Assembly (NCBI GenBank): GCA_943326825.2
Contig: CALPUT020000005.1
Span: forward strand, 1-25,502
Length of the DNA stretch: 25,502 nt
From: Chryseobacterium gleum
GTDB lineage: Bacteria; Bacteroidota; Bacteroidia; Flavobacteriales_D; Crocinitomicaceae
Reading direction: 5' to 3'
Shown here: positions 9,119-16,400 of the stretch, piece by piece
Layout of the letters: each line of letters begins with the position of its first letter
Position numbering within the stretch: the first letter of the stretch is position 1
Program-made: the position numbers and the translations under genes
The notes under the pieces: generated by a model
What the model saw: the letters and a program-made list of their open reading frames with translations, nothing else
Told to the model about the DNA's origin: nothing
Database searches by the model: none

Positions 9119-9148
9119 GACCGTGGGATTAGTATCTCACGGTTTTTT
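9119..9148 (+). terminator. Rho-independent terminator of icmF
   Basis: ACCGTGGGAT at 9120-9129 pairs with ATCTCACGGT at 9134-9143 (10 bp, one G-U pair) around a TAGT loop. Six T residues follow at 9143-9148. It lies about 55 bases after the icmF stop. Confidence 0.85.
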
Positions 9149-9190
9149 CATGTACAAAATTAGGAGTTTTATATTTTAATCTAAAATTCA

Positions 9191-9628
9191 TCATCGAATC
9201 CCTTCCTTATTCATTATTTTTATGAAATGAAAACCTTTAGGACTAAATCCTTGATTATAATAGAAGCGATGAGCTTTAAAGTTGGTTGAATATGCATCCA
9301 AAACTTGAATATTACAATTCAACTCGATTGCTTTTTTTTCAAGATATTCAGACATGATTTTGCCAACACCTTTTGAGCGATATTTTGCAGAAACAATGAC
9401 ATTGTCCAATTCCAAATACTTCCCGCACCATAATTTTGTGCCAACCCAAAAACCACTAATTCCAAGGCAATCATTTTCATCATAAACAGCAATTTGCTTA
9501 TAATTATGAGGTAACATAGAAGTTAACATTTCAGTATATTGCTCCTCTGTTAATGAAGGATATAATTCTTTCATCACTTCAATCTCCTGAAGCATTTCGT
9601 TGATAGTATGTAGTTCTTTTATTGTCAT
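9191..9628 (-). CDS. GNAT family N-acetyltransferase
   Basis: A 145-residue GCN5-related acetyltransferase. The acetyl-CoA pyrophosphate-binding motif (Q/R)xxGxG/A appears as YRSKGVGKIM in the middle of the chain. The later AYSTNFKAHRFYYNQGF is the usual fourth motif with an N-x-x-A-x-x-(F/Y)-Y core. The substrate is not recognisable. It is the last gene of a minus-strand group: 16 bases separate its ATG from the stop of the small membrane-protein gene, which itself follows the S9 peptidase by 29 bases. No promoter of its own is evident. Confidence 0.8.
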   Translation of the reverse strand: MTIKELHTINEMLQEIEVMKELYPSLTEEQYTEMLTSMLPHNYKQIAVYDENDCLGISGFWVGTKLWCGKYLELDNVIVSAKYRSKGVGKIMSEYLEKKAIELNCNIQVLDAYSTNFKAHRFYYNQGFSPKGFHFIKIMNKEGIR

Positions 9629-9644
9629 TTTTATATTAAAAATG

Positions 9645-9821
9645 TTATTTTTTTTCTTCCTTAATGCTTTTATGAACTCTTAAAATAATATAAATTACAA
9701 AAAGTAAAAATACAATTGAGATATAAATACCTAAATTATTTGAAATATGATTTGTAGTCACATACGTTTTAGCTAAACTACCTTTAGAAGGATTTAATAA
9801 AAGAAAATTAAAATTTGTCAT
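9645..9821 (-). CDS. Small single-span membrane protein (hypothetical, 58 residues)
   Basis: Reading the minus strand from an ATG at 9821-9819 to a TAA at 9647-9645 gives a 58-residue protein starting MTNFNFLLLNPSKGS. It has a polar N-terminal half, one hydrophobic helix at about 31-47 (LGIYISIVFLLFVIYIIL) and a basic/acidic tail (RVHKSIKEEKK). That is the shape of a real one-span inner-membrane protein with its tail in the cytosol. It fits neatly between the S9 peptidase (29-base gap) and the GNAT gene (16-base gap). No family is recognised. At this length it could still be a chance reading frame in AT-rich DNA, but the composition and tight spacing argue for a gene. Confidence 0.5.
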   Translation of the reverse strand: MTNFNFLLLNPSKGSLAKTYVTTNHISNNLGIYISIVFLLFVIYIILRVHKSIKEEKK

Positions 9822-9850
9822 TTATTTAATGCTAAAATCTAAAATTAATT

Positions 9851-12181
9851 TTACTTCAGCTCCTCCTCAAATAGCTCGTAAATTCTTCTAAACTCATCAG
9901 TCCAAGAATAACTTTCTTTGAAACTATGTGTCTCAATAGGGAAAACAGCCAATTCCCAATTCGTTTTTCCTAATTCAATAAAACGTTGACTTAATCGAAT
10001 AATATCTTGAAATTGAACGTTATCATCCACCATTCCGTGAAGCATTAAAAGTCGTCCTTGTAGATTGTTTGCATAATAAATTGGCGAACTTTTTTTGAAT
10101 GCGATTGGATCCGTTTCTGGTGTATTTAATATATTGTTGGTATACTCATGATTGTAATGTGCCCAATCGGTTACGGATCTTAAAGCTGAGCCACATTTGA
10201 ATTTTCCGGGTGTTTTTAACATTCCCATTAAAGTAATAAATCCACCATAAGAACCACCGTAAATTCCAATTTTATTTGAGTCGATTCCATATTGGTTGAT
10301 CAATAAAGATCGAGCGTCAATGTAATCTTCTAAATCTCTTCCACCCATATTCTCGTATATGGCAGTTCTGTAATCACGACCATAACCTTCGCTCGCTCTG
10401 TAATCAACATCTATAACTGTGTAACCATTATCCACTAATAAATTGTGAAACATGTATTCACGACAATAATAACTCCAATAATTATGTGCATTTTGCAAAT
10501 ATCCTGCACCATGAACAAAAAGTACAGCTGATTTGTTTTTATTTTCAATTGTTGGTTTAAATACTCTCGCATAAACATCTTTTCCATCAGAACCTTTGTA
10601 AGTTATGACTTCTGGAGTTATCCATGAATAATTTTTAAATTCTTTAGAAATGGATTGAGTAATTTGTATTAATTCAGAAGCTGATTCATTTTTACAATAG
10701 TAAATTTCCCATGGTTTGTTTTTGAAAGAATATCTTACAGCTAATGTTTTTTCATCAGGAGAAACTGAAACTTCGTGAAAACCATCTTTCGATAAAATTG
10801 GAATTAGCTTATGATCTTTAAGCGATAAATGATAAAAATCGCGATTTCCTGGATGTGTTTTATTTGCCGAAATGAAAAATTTTGAAGCATCTTTTGATAA
10901 TTCAGCTGAATAAACTTCCCATTTACCTGCAGTTAAAGCATTTTTCTTTTTTGAATGAACGTTTAAAGTATATAAGTGAGAATAGCCAGTTTCTTCAGAT
11001 TGAAAATAAATTGTTTCGTTGTTCAACCAACCCAAAGTACCATAGTCATAATCCCAAGAAGAAATTCCTGGTCCGCCAATCCAAGCTTCATCGTGTTGTT
11101 TTTCGATTTCAGTAATTTTTCCTGTTTCACAGTTTAACAATACAATCCAACGATCTTTATTGTCTTGAGATCTAACATCTATTACAGCTGTTGATCCATT
11201 TTTAGAAAAAATAGCTTCATTTATGACGATAGCCCGGTCTTTCTCAAATGGTTTAGGATCATTTAAATACAATGGTTTCTTACGAATATCAGATAATATT
11301 GAGAAATCAACATATTGAATAGTATCTTTTGATCGATTATAAATTCCAAGTTTGAAATGATTTTCATTTTCATTCACTTTTGGTCGGGCAGAAGTAATTT
11401 TACTGAAACCATCATTCGTAACATGATTTTCAATTAGTGTTTCAGTTCCATCATCATATTGTCCTAACCTAAATAATATGAATTTAGCATCATTTGAAAG
11501 TTGAATATTTTCAATCGCTTCTTTACCTAAAAATTGTTCTTTTGGAAATTGGAATAAAGTAATTTCTTCTTTTTTGTCCCAAGCATTTTTAGTGTTTTCA
11601 TTCCTCACATATTTAAAAAGTTCAACTTGTTGTCTTTCTAAATATGTTGAATCATGTTGTTCAATCTCGTTTTCTTTTTGAATGAAATTGGTTAATTGTT
11701 GAATTCCTTTTGATTTTTCATTGTAACAATATAAATTGTTGTCACTTATGAAATAAGCGTTTTCGGAATTTGTAATTCGTTGTAATGAGTGAATTTGAGC
11801 AGTCGTTTGATAAACGATAGCAATTGATTTATCTTTAGAATTATATTGAACTAGGGCACCATCTAAAATATAATAGACAAATGAAAAACCTTTTTGTTTT
11901 TTGTCAAATTCAAAATTTTTCAATAAAAATTCTTTTGTGACTTTGGCAGTTTTTTTTGATTCTAAAGAAAATGCATATAAAGAATTTCCAGGATTTTTAT
12001 CTGGATTCCAGTTAAAGAATATGTATCTAGAATCCAATGACCAATAAGCATTTTCAGGTTGAAATCCAATATATTCATTTCCTTTCATTATTTCACTTAA
12101 AACCAATGAAGATTTATTATTGGATTGAGAAAAGGAGTTTATAGAGAATATGAATACACTTAAAAAGAGAATATTTTTCAT
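9851..12181 (-). CDS. S9 family prolyl oligopeptidase-type serine peptidase, secreted
   Basis: A 776-residue protein with a signal peptide at residues 1-19 (MKNILFLSVFIFSINSFSQ). Next comes a long beta-propeller region of the DPP-IV N-terminal type (about 40-540, including the EETGYSHLYTL motif) and a C-terminal alpha/beta-hydrolase peptidase domain. The catalytic serine is in GGSYGG (Ser644), the aspartate in HGMVDDNV (Asp719 or 720) and the histidine in IETHSF (His752), so the triad is complete. Such enzymes cleave peptides after proline or remove dipeptides in the periplasm. The frame extends 16 codons further to 12229, but the start at 12181 is preferred because it begins a clean signal peptide and a promoter lies within the extension. 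It heads a likely operon with the small membrane protein and the GNAT gene. Confidence 0.85.
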   Translation of the reverse strand: MKNILFLSVFIFSINSFSQSNNKSSLVLSEIMKGNEYIGFQPENAYWSLDSRYIFFNWNPDKNPGNSLYAFSLESKKTAKVTKEFLLKNFEFDKKQKGFSFVYYILDGALVQYNSKDKSIAIVYQTTAQIHSLQRITNSENAYFISDNNLYCYNEKSKGIQQLTNFIQKENEIEQHDSTYLERQQVELFKYVRNENTKNAWDKKEEITLFQFPKEQFLGKEAIENIQLSNDAKFILFRLGQYDDGTETLIENHVTNDGFSKITSARPKVNENENHFKLGIYNRSKDTIQYVDFSILSDIRKKPLYLNDPKPFEKDRAIVINEAIFSKNGSTAVIDVRSQDNKDRWIVLLNCETGKITEIEKQHDEAWIGGPGISSWDYDYGTLGWLNNETIYFQSEETGYSHLYTLNVHSKKKNALTAGKWEVYSAELSKDASKFFISANKTHPGNRDFYHLSLKDHKLIPILSKDGFHEVSVSPDEKTLAVRYSFKNKPWEIYYCKNESASELIQITQSISKEFKNYSWITPEVITYKGSDGKDVYARVFKPTIENKNKSAVLFVHGAGYLQNAHNYWSYYCREYMFHNLLVDNGYTVIDVDYRASEGYGRDYRTAIYENMGGRDLEDYIDARSLLINQYGIDSNKIGIYGGSYGGFITLMGMLKTPGKFKCGSALRSVTDWAHYNHEYTNNILNTPETDPIAFKKSSPIYYANNLQGRLLMLHGMVDDNVQFQDIIRLSQRFIELGKTNWELAVFPIETHSFKESYSWTDEFRRIYELFEEELK

Positions 12182-12201
12182 TGTTTTTGCTTGAAAATTT
12201 T

Positions 12202-12229
12202 GAAATGTAAAAATAAGAGAATAAATCAA
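12202..12229 (-). promoter_or_regulatory. Promoter of the S9 peptidase gene (TTG-N17-TACATTTC)
   Basis: On the minus strand, TTG (12229-12227) is followed after 17 bases by TACATTTC (12209-12202), one base off TAnnTTTG. It is 20 bases upstream of the ATG at 12181 and so supports that start over the one at 12229. Confidence 0.5.
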
Positions 12230-12272
12230 TTTAATATTTTGTAACTATGCTTTAATTTAACTGTTTTATTCG

Positions 12273-12280
12273 TAATTTTG
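12273..12280 (+). promoter_or_regulatory. -7 box (TAATTTTG) of the tatA/B-like gene
   Basis: TAATTTTG matches the Bacteroidota -7 consensus exactly and ends 9 bases before the first possible ATG (12290) and 15 before the second (12296). No TTG is found at the expected upstream distance. Confidence 0.45.
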
Positions 12281-12289
12281 TAAAAAAAA

Positions 12290-12679
12290 TTGTATATGCC
12301 TCTCTTTTTAAATGATATTGCAGGATCAGAAATTTTATTGATATTGATTTTTATATTGATTTTTTTTGGATCTAAAAGTATTCCTGGTATTGCTAAAACA
12401 TTTGGAAAAGTAATGTATCAAATTAAAGAGGCTAAGCTTGATGTTCAAAATGAAATAAAAAAATCAGGTTTGGACATTAAAAAGGAAATGAATTTCTCTA
12501 ATATTATACATGAGACAACAGAACAAATTCAACGACCTTTGGATCAATATGTAAGTGATATGGATCATGCAATTAGTTACACTTCGCCAAAAAAACAACC
12601 AAACACTTCTCAAATAGAGCCTGAGAATCAAACATCTTTTGAAACTCCAAAACCTTTAGATCAACAATTAGATGCTTAA
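12290..12679 (+). CDS. Sec-independent protein translocase TatA/TatB family protein
   Basis: A 129-residue Tat component. It has a short N-terminal membrane helix (about residues 13-27, SEILLILIFILIFFG), the hinge FGSKSIPG, an amphipathic helix (about 33-65, IAKTFGKVMYQIKEAKLDV) and a polar, glutamine- and proline-rich tail after about 85. This is the standard TatA/TatB/Hcf106 plan, which builds the pore or receptor complex exporting folded proteins that carry a twin-arginine signal. TatA and TatB cannot be separated from the sequence alone, and tatC is not in the window. Translation may begin at the second ATG, two codons later (MPLFL). A pirin with a twin-arginine signal lies about 2 kb away. 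Confidence 0.85.
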   Translation: MYMPLFLNDIAGSEILLILIFILIFFGSKSIPGIAKTFGKVMYQIKEAKLDVQNEIKKSGLDIKKEMNFSNIIHETTEQIQRPLDQYVSDMDHAISYTSPKKQPNTSQIEPENQTSFETPKPLDQQLDA

Positions 12680-12737
12680 TAAGCGATAATGTTTGAAAAA
12701 ATAAGCTTATAAAGTCAATTCTCTTAGAATGATTCAT

Positions 12738-12745
12738 TAATTTTG
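12738..12745 (+). promoter_or_regulatory. -7 box (TAATTTTG) of lhgO
   Basis: TAATTTTG is identical to the box in front of the tat gene and ends 25 bases before the lhgO ATG. No TTG element is seen at the proper spacing. Confidence 0.4.
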
Positions 12746-12770
12746 TTTTCAAATTCAGAAAACAATAGAA

Positions 12771-14003
12771 ATGGTATTTGATATAGCAGTAATTGGTGGA
12801 GGTATAGTTGGAGCAGCAACAATGTATAAACTTCAAAAACAATATCCAGAATTGAATATAATCTTAATTGAAAAAGAAAATATTCTTTCAGATCATCAAA
12901 CAGGTCATAATTCAGGTGTAATTCACTCAGGCTTATATTATAAACCAGGTTCTTTGAAAGCAAGAAATTGTATTGATGGACGTCACGAACTGGTCGATTT
13001 TGCTAAAGAACACGGAATTGCTCATGATATCTGTGGGAAAATTGTTGTAGCGACTGACGAAAGTGAATTAGAAAATTTAGAAAAAGTATATCAAACAGGT
13101 TTAAAAAACGAAATCGAAGGGATTGAGAAAATTGATGCGAAGCGTATTAGTGAAATCGAACCGAGTTGTATTGGTATTGCTGGAATTTGGGTTCCTTGCA
13201 CGGGAATTATTGATTTCAGAGGTGCAACTGCTAAAATGGTTGAATTGGCATTGAAAGAAAATCCAAAAAGTGAATTAAAATTAGGGTATGAGGTAACTGA
13301 TATAAAGAAAAATCAAAATTCATCTACAATCGTTACATCAAAAGGCAATTTTGAAGCTAAGTATTTAGTATTCTGTGCTGGATTACAGGCTGATAGAATG
13401 GCAAAGAAAGATGGTGTAGATTTAAAAGAAAAAGTGGTTGGTTTTAGAGGTGATTACTACGAATTGACTGAACAAGCAAAATATAAAATCAAAAATTTAA
13501 TTTATCCTGTTCCGAATCCTGATTTTCCATTCTTGGGTGTTCATTTTACACGAATGACAGATGGAGAAATAGAATGTGGACCAAATGCTGTATTTACGTT
13601 CAAAAGAGAAGGATATGGAAAAACTGACTTTTCTTGGAGAGATACAATTGACGCATTGACTTACAAAGGAACTTGGAAATTATTTTTCAGCAATATGAAA
13701 TTTGGTATTGATGAATATAGAAGAGCATTCTCAAAGAAATTGTTCTTAAAAACATTACAAAGAATGGTTCCATCATTAACAATGGATGACATCAAACCTG
13801 GTAGAGCAGGAGTTAGGGCTTTATTGTTAAGACAAGATGGAGATACGAGAGATGATTTCAGAATTGAATATCATGGAAATTCGATTCATGTTTTAAATGC
13901 ACCTTCACCTGCAGCTACGGCGTCTTTAGCAATCGGTGGATACATTACAAAAGAAGCTGAAAAACATTTCGGTTTAGTTAAAGCTGAAAAAGTAGAGAAT
14001 TGA
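12771..14003 (+). CDS. lhgO: L-2-hydroxyglutarate oxidase, FAD-dependent
   Basis: A 410-residue flavoprotein of the DAO/LhgO group that oxidises L-2-hydroxyglutarate to 2-oxoglutarate, passing electrons to oxygen or the quinone pool. The FAD-binding Rossmann motif GGGIVG is at residues 9-14. It is followed by the family signature HQTGHNSGVIHSGLYYKPGS (about 43-62), where the conserved histidines sit. The C-terminal block with PGRAGVRALLL and HVLNAPSPAATASLAIG is also typical. Length and termini match the family, so the start is secure. It has its own -7 box and converges on the GNAT gene, with only 12 bases between the stop codons. Confidence 0.92.
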   Translation: MVFDIAVIGGGIVGAATMYKLQKQYPELNIILIEKENILSDHQTGHNSGVIHSGLYYKPGSLKARNCIDGRHELVDFAKEHGIAHDICGKIVVATDESELENLEKVYQTGLKNEIEGIEKIDAKRISEIEPSCIGIAGIWVPCTGIIDFRGATAKMVELALKENPKSELKLGYEVTDIKKNQNSSTIVTSKGNFEAKYLVFCAGLQADRMAKKDGVDLKEKVVGFRGDYYELTEQAKYKIKNLIYPVPNPDFPFLGVHFTRMTDGEIECGPNAVFTFKREGYGKTDFSWRDTIDALTYKGTWKLFFSNMKFGIDEYRRAFSKKLFLKTLQRMVPSLTMDDIKPGRAGVRALLLRQDGDTRDDFRIEYHGNSIHVLNAPSPAATASLAIGGYITKEAEKHFGLVKAEKVEN

Positions 14004-14015
14004 TATTTTAGGAAA

Positions 14016-14636
14016 TTATGATGATGGCGATTGAGCGGAGTAGAAATCACCATCATCAACAAATAGTTTGATAAAAATAATTGCAGAACAAACGCAAGGT
14101 GGATTTCCGCAATCAGGACAAGAATAATTTTCTTTCAAACTTTCATCATTCCAAAATTTCTTTATTTCCATCAACTCTCGAAAGCCATTTCGTTCTAAAA
14201 TTCTTTTTGCATTAACACCTTCTATACTTTTCCAAGCAAATCCGAGCATGATTGCCACTTTTTTTTCTTCAATCAAATGAAGTGAATCATTTAATAAATC
14301 AATGCCAATTCCTTTCTTCTGGTATTTATCTTTAATGACAACAATTTTTGTTATCCCAATTTTTTTATTAATTAAATCAGGTAGAATTAATTCATGACAA
14401 CGTTTATTGCTAAGATATTCTTTTAATTCATTTTCTGAATAAATCTTAGCAATACTAAAACCTATAACTTCTTTATTATCAGTTATTGCAACTCTAACGA
14501 TTTGATGATTATTGGTAATACTTTCTTTTAGAAAAGTTTTAGTAATATAATCTTCTCCTAATTCATCATTGCACATTAGATGAACCGCATTGATTTCATT
14601 CTCTGAAATATCGGCTATATGAAATGTGTTTTTCAC
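14016..14636 (-). CDS. GNAT family N-acetyltransferase with cysteine-rich C-terminal tail
   Basis: A 206-residue acetyltransferase-like protein. The acetyl-CoA loop is seen in KDKYQKKGIGIDLL, about the middle of the chain, and a second GNAT motif in GVNAKRILERNGF. After the acetyltransferase fold comes CPDCGNPPCVC, with cysteines at 173, 176, 181 and 183 spaced C-x2-C-x4-C-x-C, which could bind zinc. The final 13 residues (194-206, DDGDFYSAQSPSS) are encoded entirely by the hairpin at 14019-14058, so they are probably not part of the ancestral protein. The gene starts 9 bases after the pirin stop and is likely co-transcribed with it. The substrate is unknown. Confidence 0.75.
   Translation of the reverse strand: MKNTFHIADISENEINAVHLMCNDELGEDYITKTFLKESITNNHQIVRVAITDNKEVIGFSIAKIYSENELKEYLSNKRCHELILPDLINKKIGITKIVVIKDKYQKKGIGIDLLNDSLHLIEEKKVAIMLGFAWKSIEGVNAKRILERNGFRELMEIKKFWNDESLKENYSCPDCGNPPCVCSAIIFIKLFVDDGDFYSAQSPSS
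14019..14058. terminator. Hairpin with GCGGAGTAGA loop, between convergent genes and inside the GNAT 3' end
   Basis: Positions 14019-14032 pair with 14045-14058 (14 positions, one C-A mismatch at 14028/14049) around the 12-base loop GAGCGGAGTAGA. It lies 15 bases after the lhgO stop and covers the last codons of the opposing GNAT gene. The loop is nearly the same as in the hairpin at 4499-4538, although the stems are unrelated. No T-run follows, so termination is less certain than for that hairpin. Confidence 0.55.
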
Positions 14637-14645
14637 CTTAATTTT

Positions 14646-15785
14646 TTAGCTGTTTTTAGTTTCTAAGGTGCCGTCTGCGTGTTTTGCAAATCGACTTTTT
14701 TCTCGATCATGGACTTGGTCATATCTAGGCCATGGCCAACCACCAAATTGTGTTGCATGATAATCTTCGAATGCTTGATTGATTTCTGCTTTGGTATTCA
14801 TTACGAATGGTCCATATTGAATTACTGGTTCATCAATTGGTTTTCCTTGTAAAATCAAAATGCTAGTTTCTTTGTAACCTACTTTTAATTCAACTGATTG
14901 AGAAGCAATTAATTCAACTGCATTGTATAATGGAATAGATGTTTCATTAATAGTTAATGTATCGCCTTCATAAAAATAAAGCGTGCGATTAATTCCTTCA
15001 GAAGCTTTTGGCAATGTCCAAGTTCCTCCAGCTTCAATTTTAATATTCCAAACAGCGACTTCATTTGATTTGTCAGCTGCCCAAGAATTAGGTGGTGGAG
15101 CAGGGGCATTAGTATCATCAATTGAACCAGCGATAATTTCAATTGTTGTTGTTTTATTATTTGAATCGACATGGTTATAATTTGGAATGGTATCCCTCCA
15201 TAACATTTTAAAATGAGGCTCAACCATTTTATTTTTCTTTGGTAAATTCAACCAAATTTGAAAAAGTTCCATCGTGTTTTCTTTTTCTTGATGAATCAAT
15301 GGAAACATTTCTGAATGTTGAACTCCTTTTCCAGCAGTCATCCATTGCACATCTCCATCTCCATATCTTCCAGCAGCTCCTAATGAATCAGCATGATCGA
15401 CAATTCCTTTTCTAACAACTGTAATGGTCTCAAATCCTCTATGAGGGTGTCCTGGGAATCCAGGTACAGATTTACCATGGTACATTCTGAAACCATCTTT
15501 AATGATAAAATCATCACCTAAATGTCGTCCATTAAGTGAACTTATTGGCCCCATATTTTCATTTCCTTTAGGGAAATAATCTTCATGATGGACACAAAAT
15601 AAAAATGGATCAGCAGTTTCCCATTGGAAACCTAAAGGTTTAATTTTTATTATAGGATTCATTTCTTTTTCAGAATTTTGATATTGAATAGTTGAAGATT
15701 GACTTGTAAGTGGAAAAGCAACTATAGACGAAAGTGCTATTCCAAATCGAGATAAAAAATTTCTGCGAGGTAAATTTTCTGACAT
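14646..15785 (-). CDS. Pirin family protein with an N-terminal Tat signal
   Basis: A bicupin pirin of 379 residues. The cupin metal ligands are in place: GHPHRG (two histidines, about residues 116-118) and GVQHSE (His and Glu, about 160-163), so an iron centre is expected. Some pirins have quercetin dioxygenase activity and others act as regulators. The unusual part is the first 40 residues: PRRNFLSRFG followed by IALSSIVAFPLTSQS, a twin-arginine signal with a hydrophobic core. The pirin domain proper starts near MNPIIKIKPLGF (residue 42), which could serve as an alternative start for a cytosolic form. A TatA/B-family gene is about 2 kb away. Nine bases separate it from the downstream GNAT gene. 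Confidence 0.88.
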   Translation of the reverse strand: MSENLPRRNFLSRFGIALSSIVAFPLTSQSSTIQYQNSEKEMNPIIKIKPLGFQWETADPFLFCVHHEDYFPKGNENMGPISSLNGRHLGDDFIIKDGFRMYHGKSVPGFPGHPHRGFETITVVRKGIVDHADSLGAAGRYGDGDVQWMTAGKGVQHSEMFPLIHQEKENTMELFQIWLNLPKKNKMVEPHFKMLWRDTIPNYNHVDSNNKTTTIEIIAGSIDDTNAPAPPPNSWAADKSNEVAVWNIKIEAGGTWTLPKASEGINRTLYFYEGDTLTINETSIPLYNAVELIASQSVELKVGYKETSILILQGKPIDEPVIQYGPFVMNTKAEINQAFEDYHATQFGGWPWPRYDQVHDREKSRFAKHADGTLETKNS

Positions 15786-15828
15786 TTATAAAACTTTTTT
15801 ATAAATGTACAAAGTTTTAGGTAAAAGG

Positions 15829-15860
15829 AAGGGTATATTTTTTTTATAAATATACCCTTT
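15829..15860 (-). terminator. Hairpin terminator downstream of the small orphan gene
   Basis: AAGGGTATATTT (15829-15840) pairs with AAATATACCCTT (15848-15859), a perfect 12-bp stem with a 7-base T-rich loop. Pyrimidine-rich DNA follows on both strands. It lies about 30 bases past the stop of the minus-strand gene at 15890 and upstream of the pirin gene on the same strand, so it should separate the two. Confidence 0.65.
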
Positions 15861-15889
15861 TCAAAGTGTAGTGCTTGTTTTACTTTTCT

Positions 15890-16084
15890 TTAACTTTTTT
15901 TCCAAAATTGCCACCATTTTTTTGTTTTTAACATTGGTTCTTCATGATTTGTCAATTCATGTTTTGATTCAATGTATTCAGTCCATTGTCCTTGATCAGA
16001 ACGTACCCATTTTTTGTCGATTCCAAGTAATACTAAAATTACTTTTTCGCGGGTAGATTTGGAATCATTCATCGTTGCATTCAT
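15890..16084 (-). CDS. Small hypothetical protein (64 residues, tryptophan-rich C-terminus)
   Basis: No family is recognised. The protein starts MNATMNDSKSTREKV, has a moderately hydrophobic stretch (VILVLLGID), then a charged middle with QGQWTEY, and ends in KKWWQFWKKS, a short cluster of aromatic and basic residues. It is too polar overall for a membrane protein, but the end could contact a membrane. Support for a real gene is the balanced composition, a hairpin about 30 bases past its stop, and a long gene-free stretch upstream. Two ATGs lie four codons apart (MNATM) and either could be used. TAATTTTA, close to a -7 box, ends 6 bases before the first ATG. Confidence 0.55.
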   Translation of the reverse strand: MNATMNDSKSTREKVILVLLGIDKKWVRSDQGQWTEYIESKHELTNHEEPMLKTKKWWQFWKKS

Positions 16085-16400
16085 GACTCATAAAATTAAT
16101 TGTTAATACTTATAACCCATTGGTTAGTTATATATTACAGTTACGTTTAACTCTTAATATAAGATACAATTTTAAATAAAAGTAAATACTCTAAAAATGT
16201 AAAATGGCATTTAAAATGAATAAAATATGCTTTTGATAGAATATTTAGATAATCGATTTAGTATTTGAAGTAAATTATTGTAATTTCAATTCTAGTCAAC
16301 TCATTATTTTGAAAAAATTAAAATCGATTTATTTAAAAAAAAATCCATTTTACTTTGAACCTTTTTATCTTTGATATGTACAGAAATTAAAAGGTAAATT
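16085..16400. other. Gene-free intergenic region
   Basis: About 316 bases of very AT-rich DNA between divergent genes. I see no reading frame of merit, RNA gene or strong hairpin. It should hold the promoters of the small minus-strand gene and of the plus-strand secreted-protein/sigma operon; the latter has a -7 match at 16366-16373. Confidence 0.6.
16366..16373 (+). promoter_or_regulatory. -7 box (TATCTTTG) of the secreted protein/ECF sigma operon
   Basis: TATCTTTG matches TAnnTTTG exactly and ends 27 bases before the ATG at 16401. A TTG at the correct distance is not evident. Confidence 0.4.

Noticed and set aside
12182..12229. Longer N-terminus for the S9 peptidase, starting at 12229
   Set aside because: A TTG-N17-TACATTTC promoter lies inside this stretch, and the internal Met begins a normal signal peptide.
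12573..12963. Minus-strand frames across the tat/lhgO junction
   Set aside because: They overlap two well-recognised plus-strand genes and have low-complexity F/L/Y-rich translations typical of shadows.
15871..16056. Plus-strand hydrophobic reading frame opposite the 64-residue gene
   Set aside because: Its F/L-rich composition is what the antisense of a K/E-rich gene gives; the minus-strand frame is better balanced and has a terminator.
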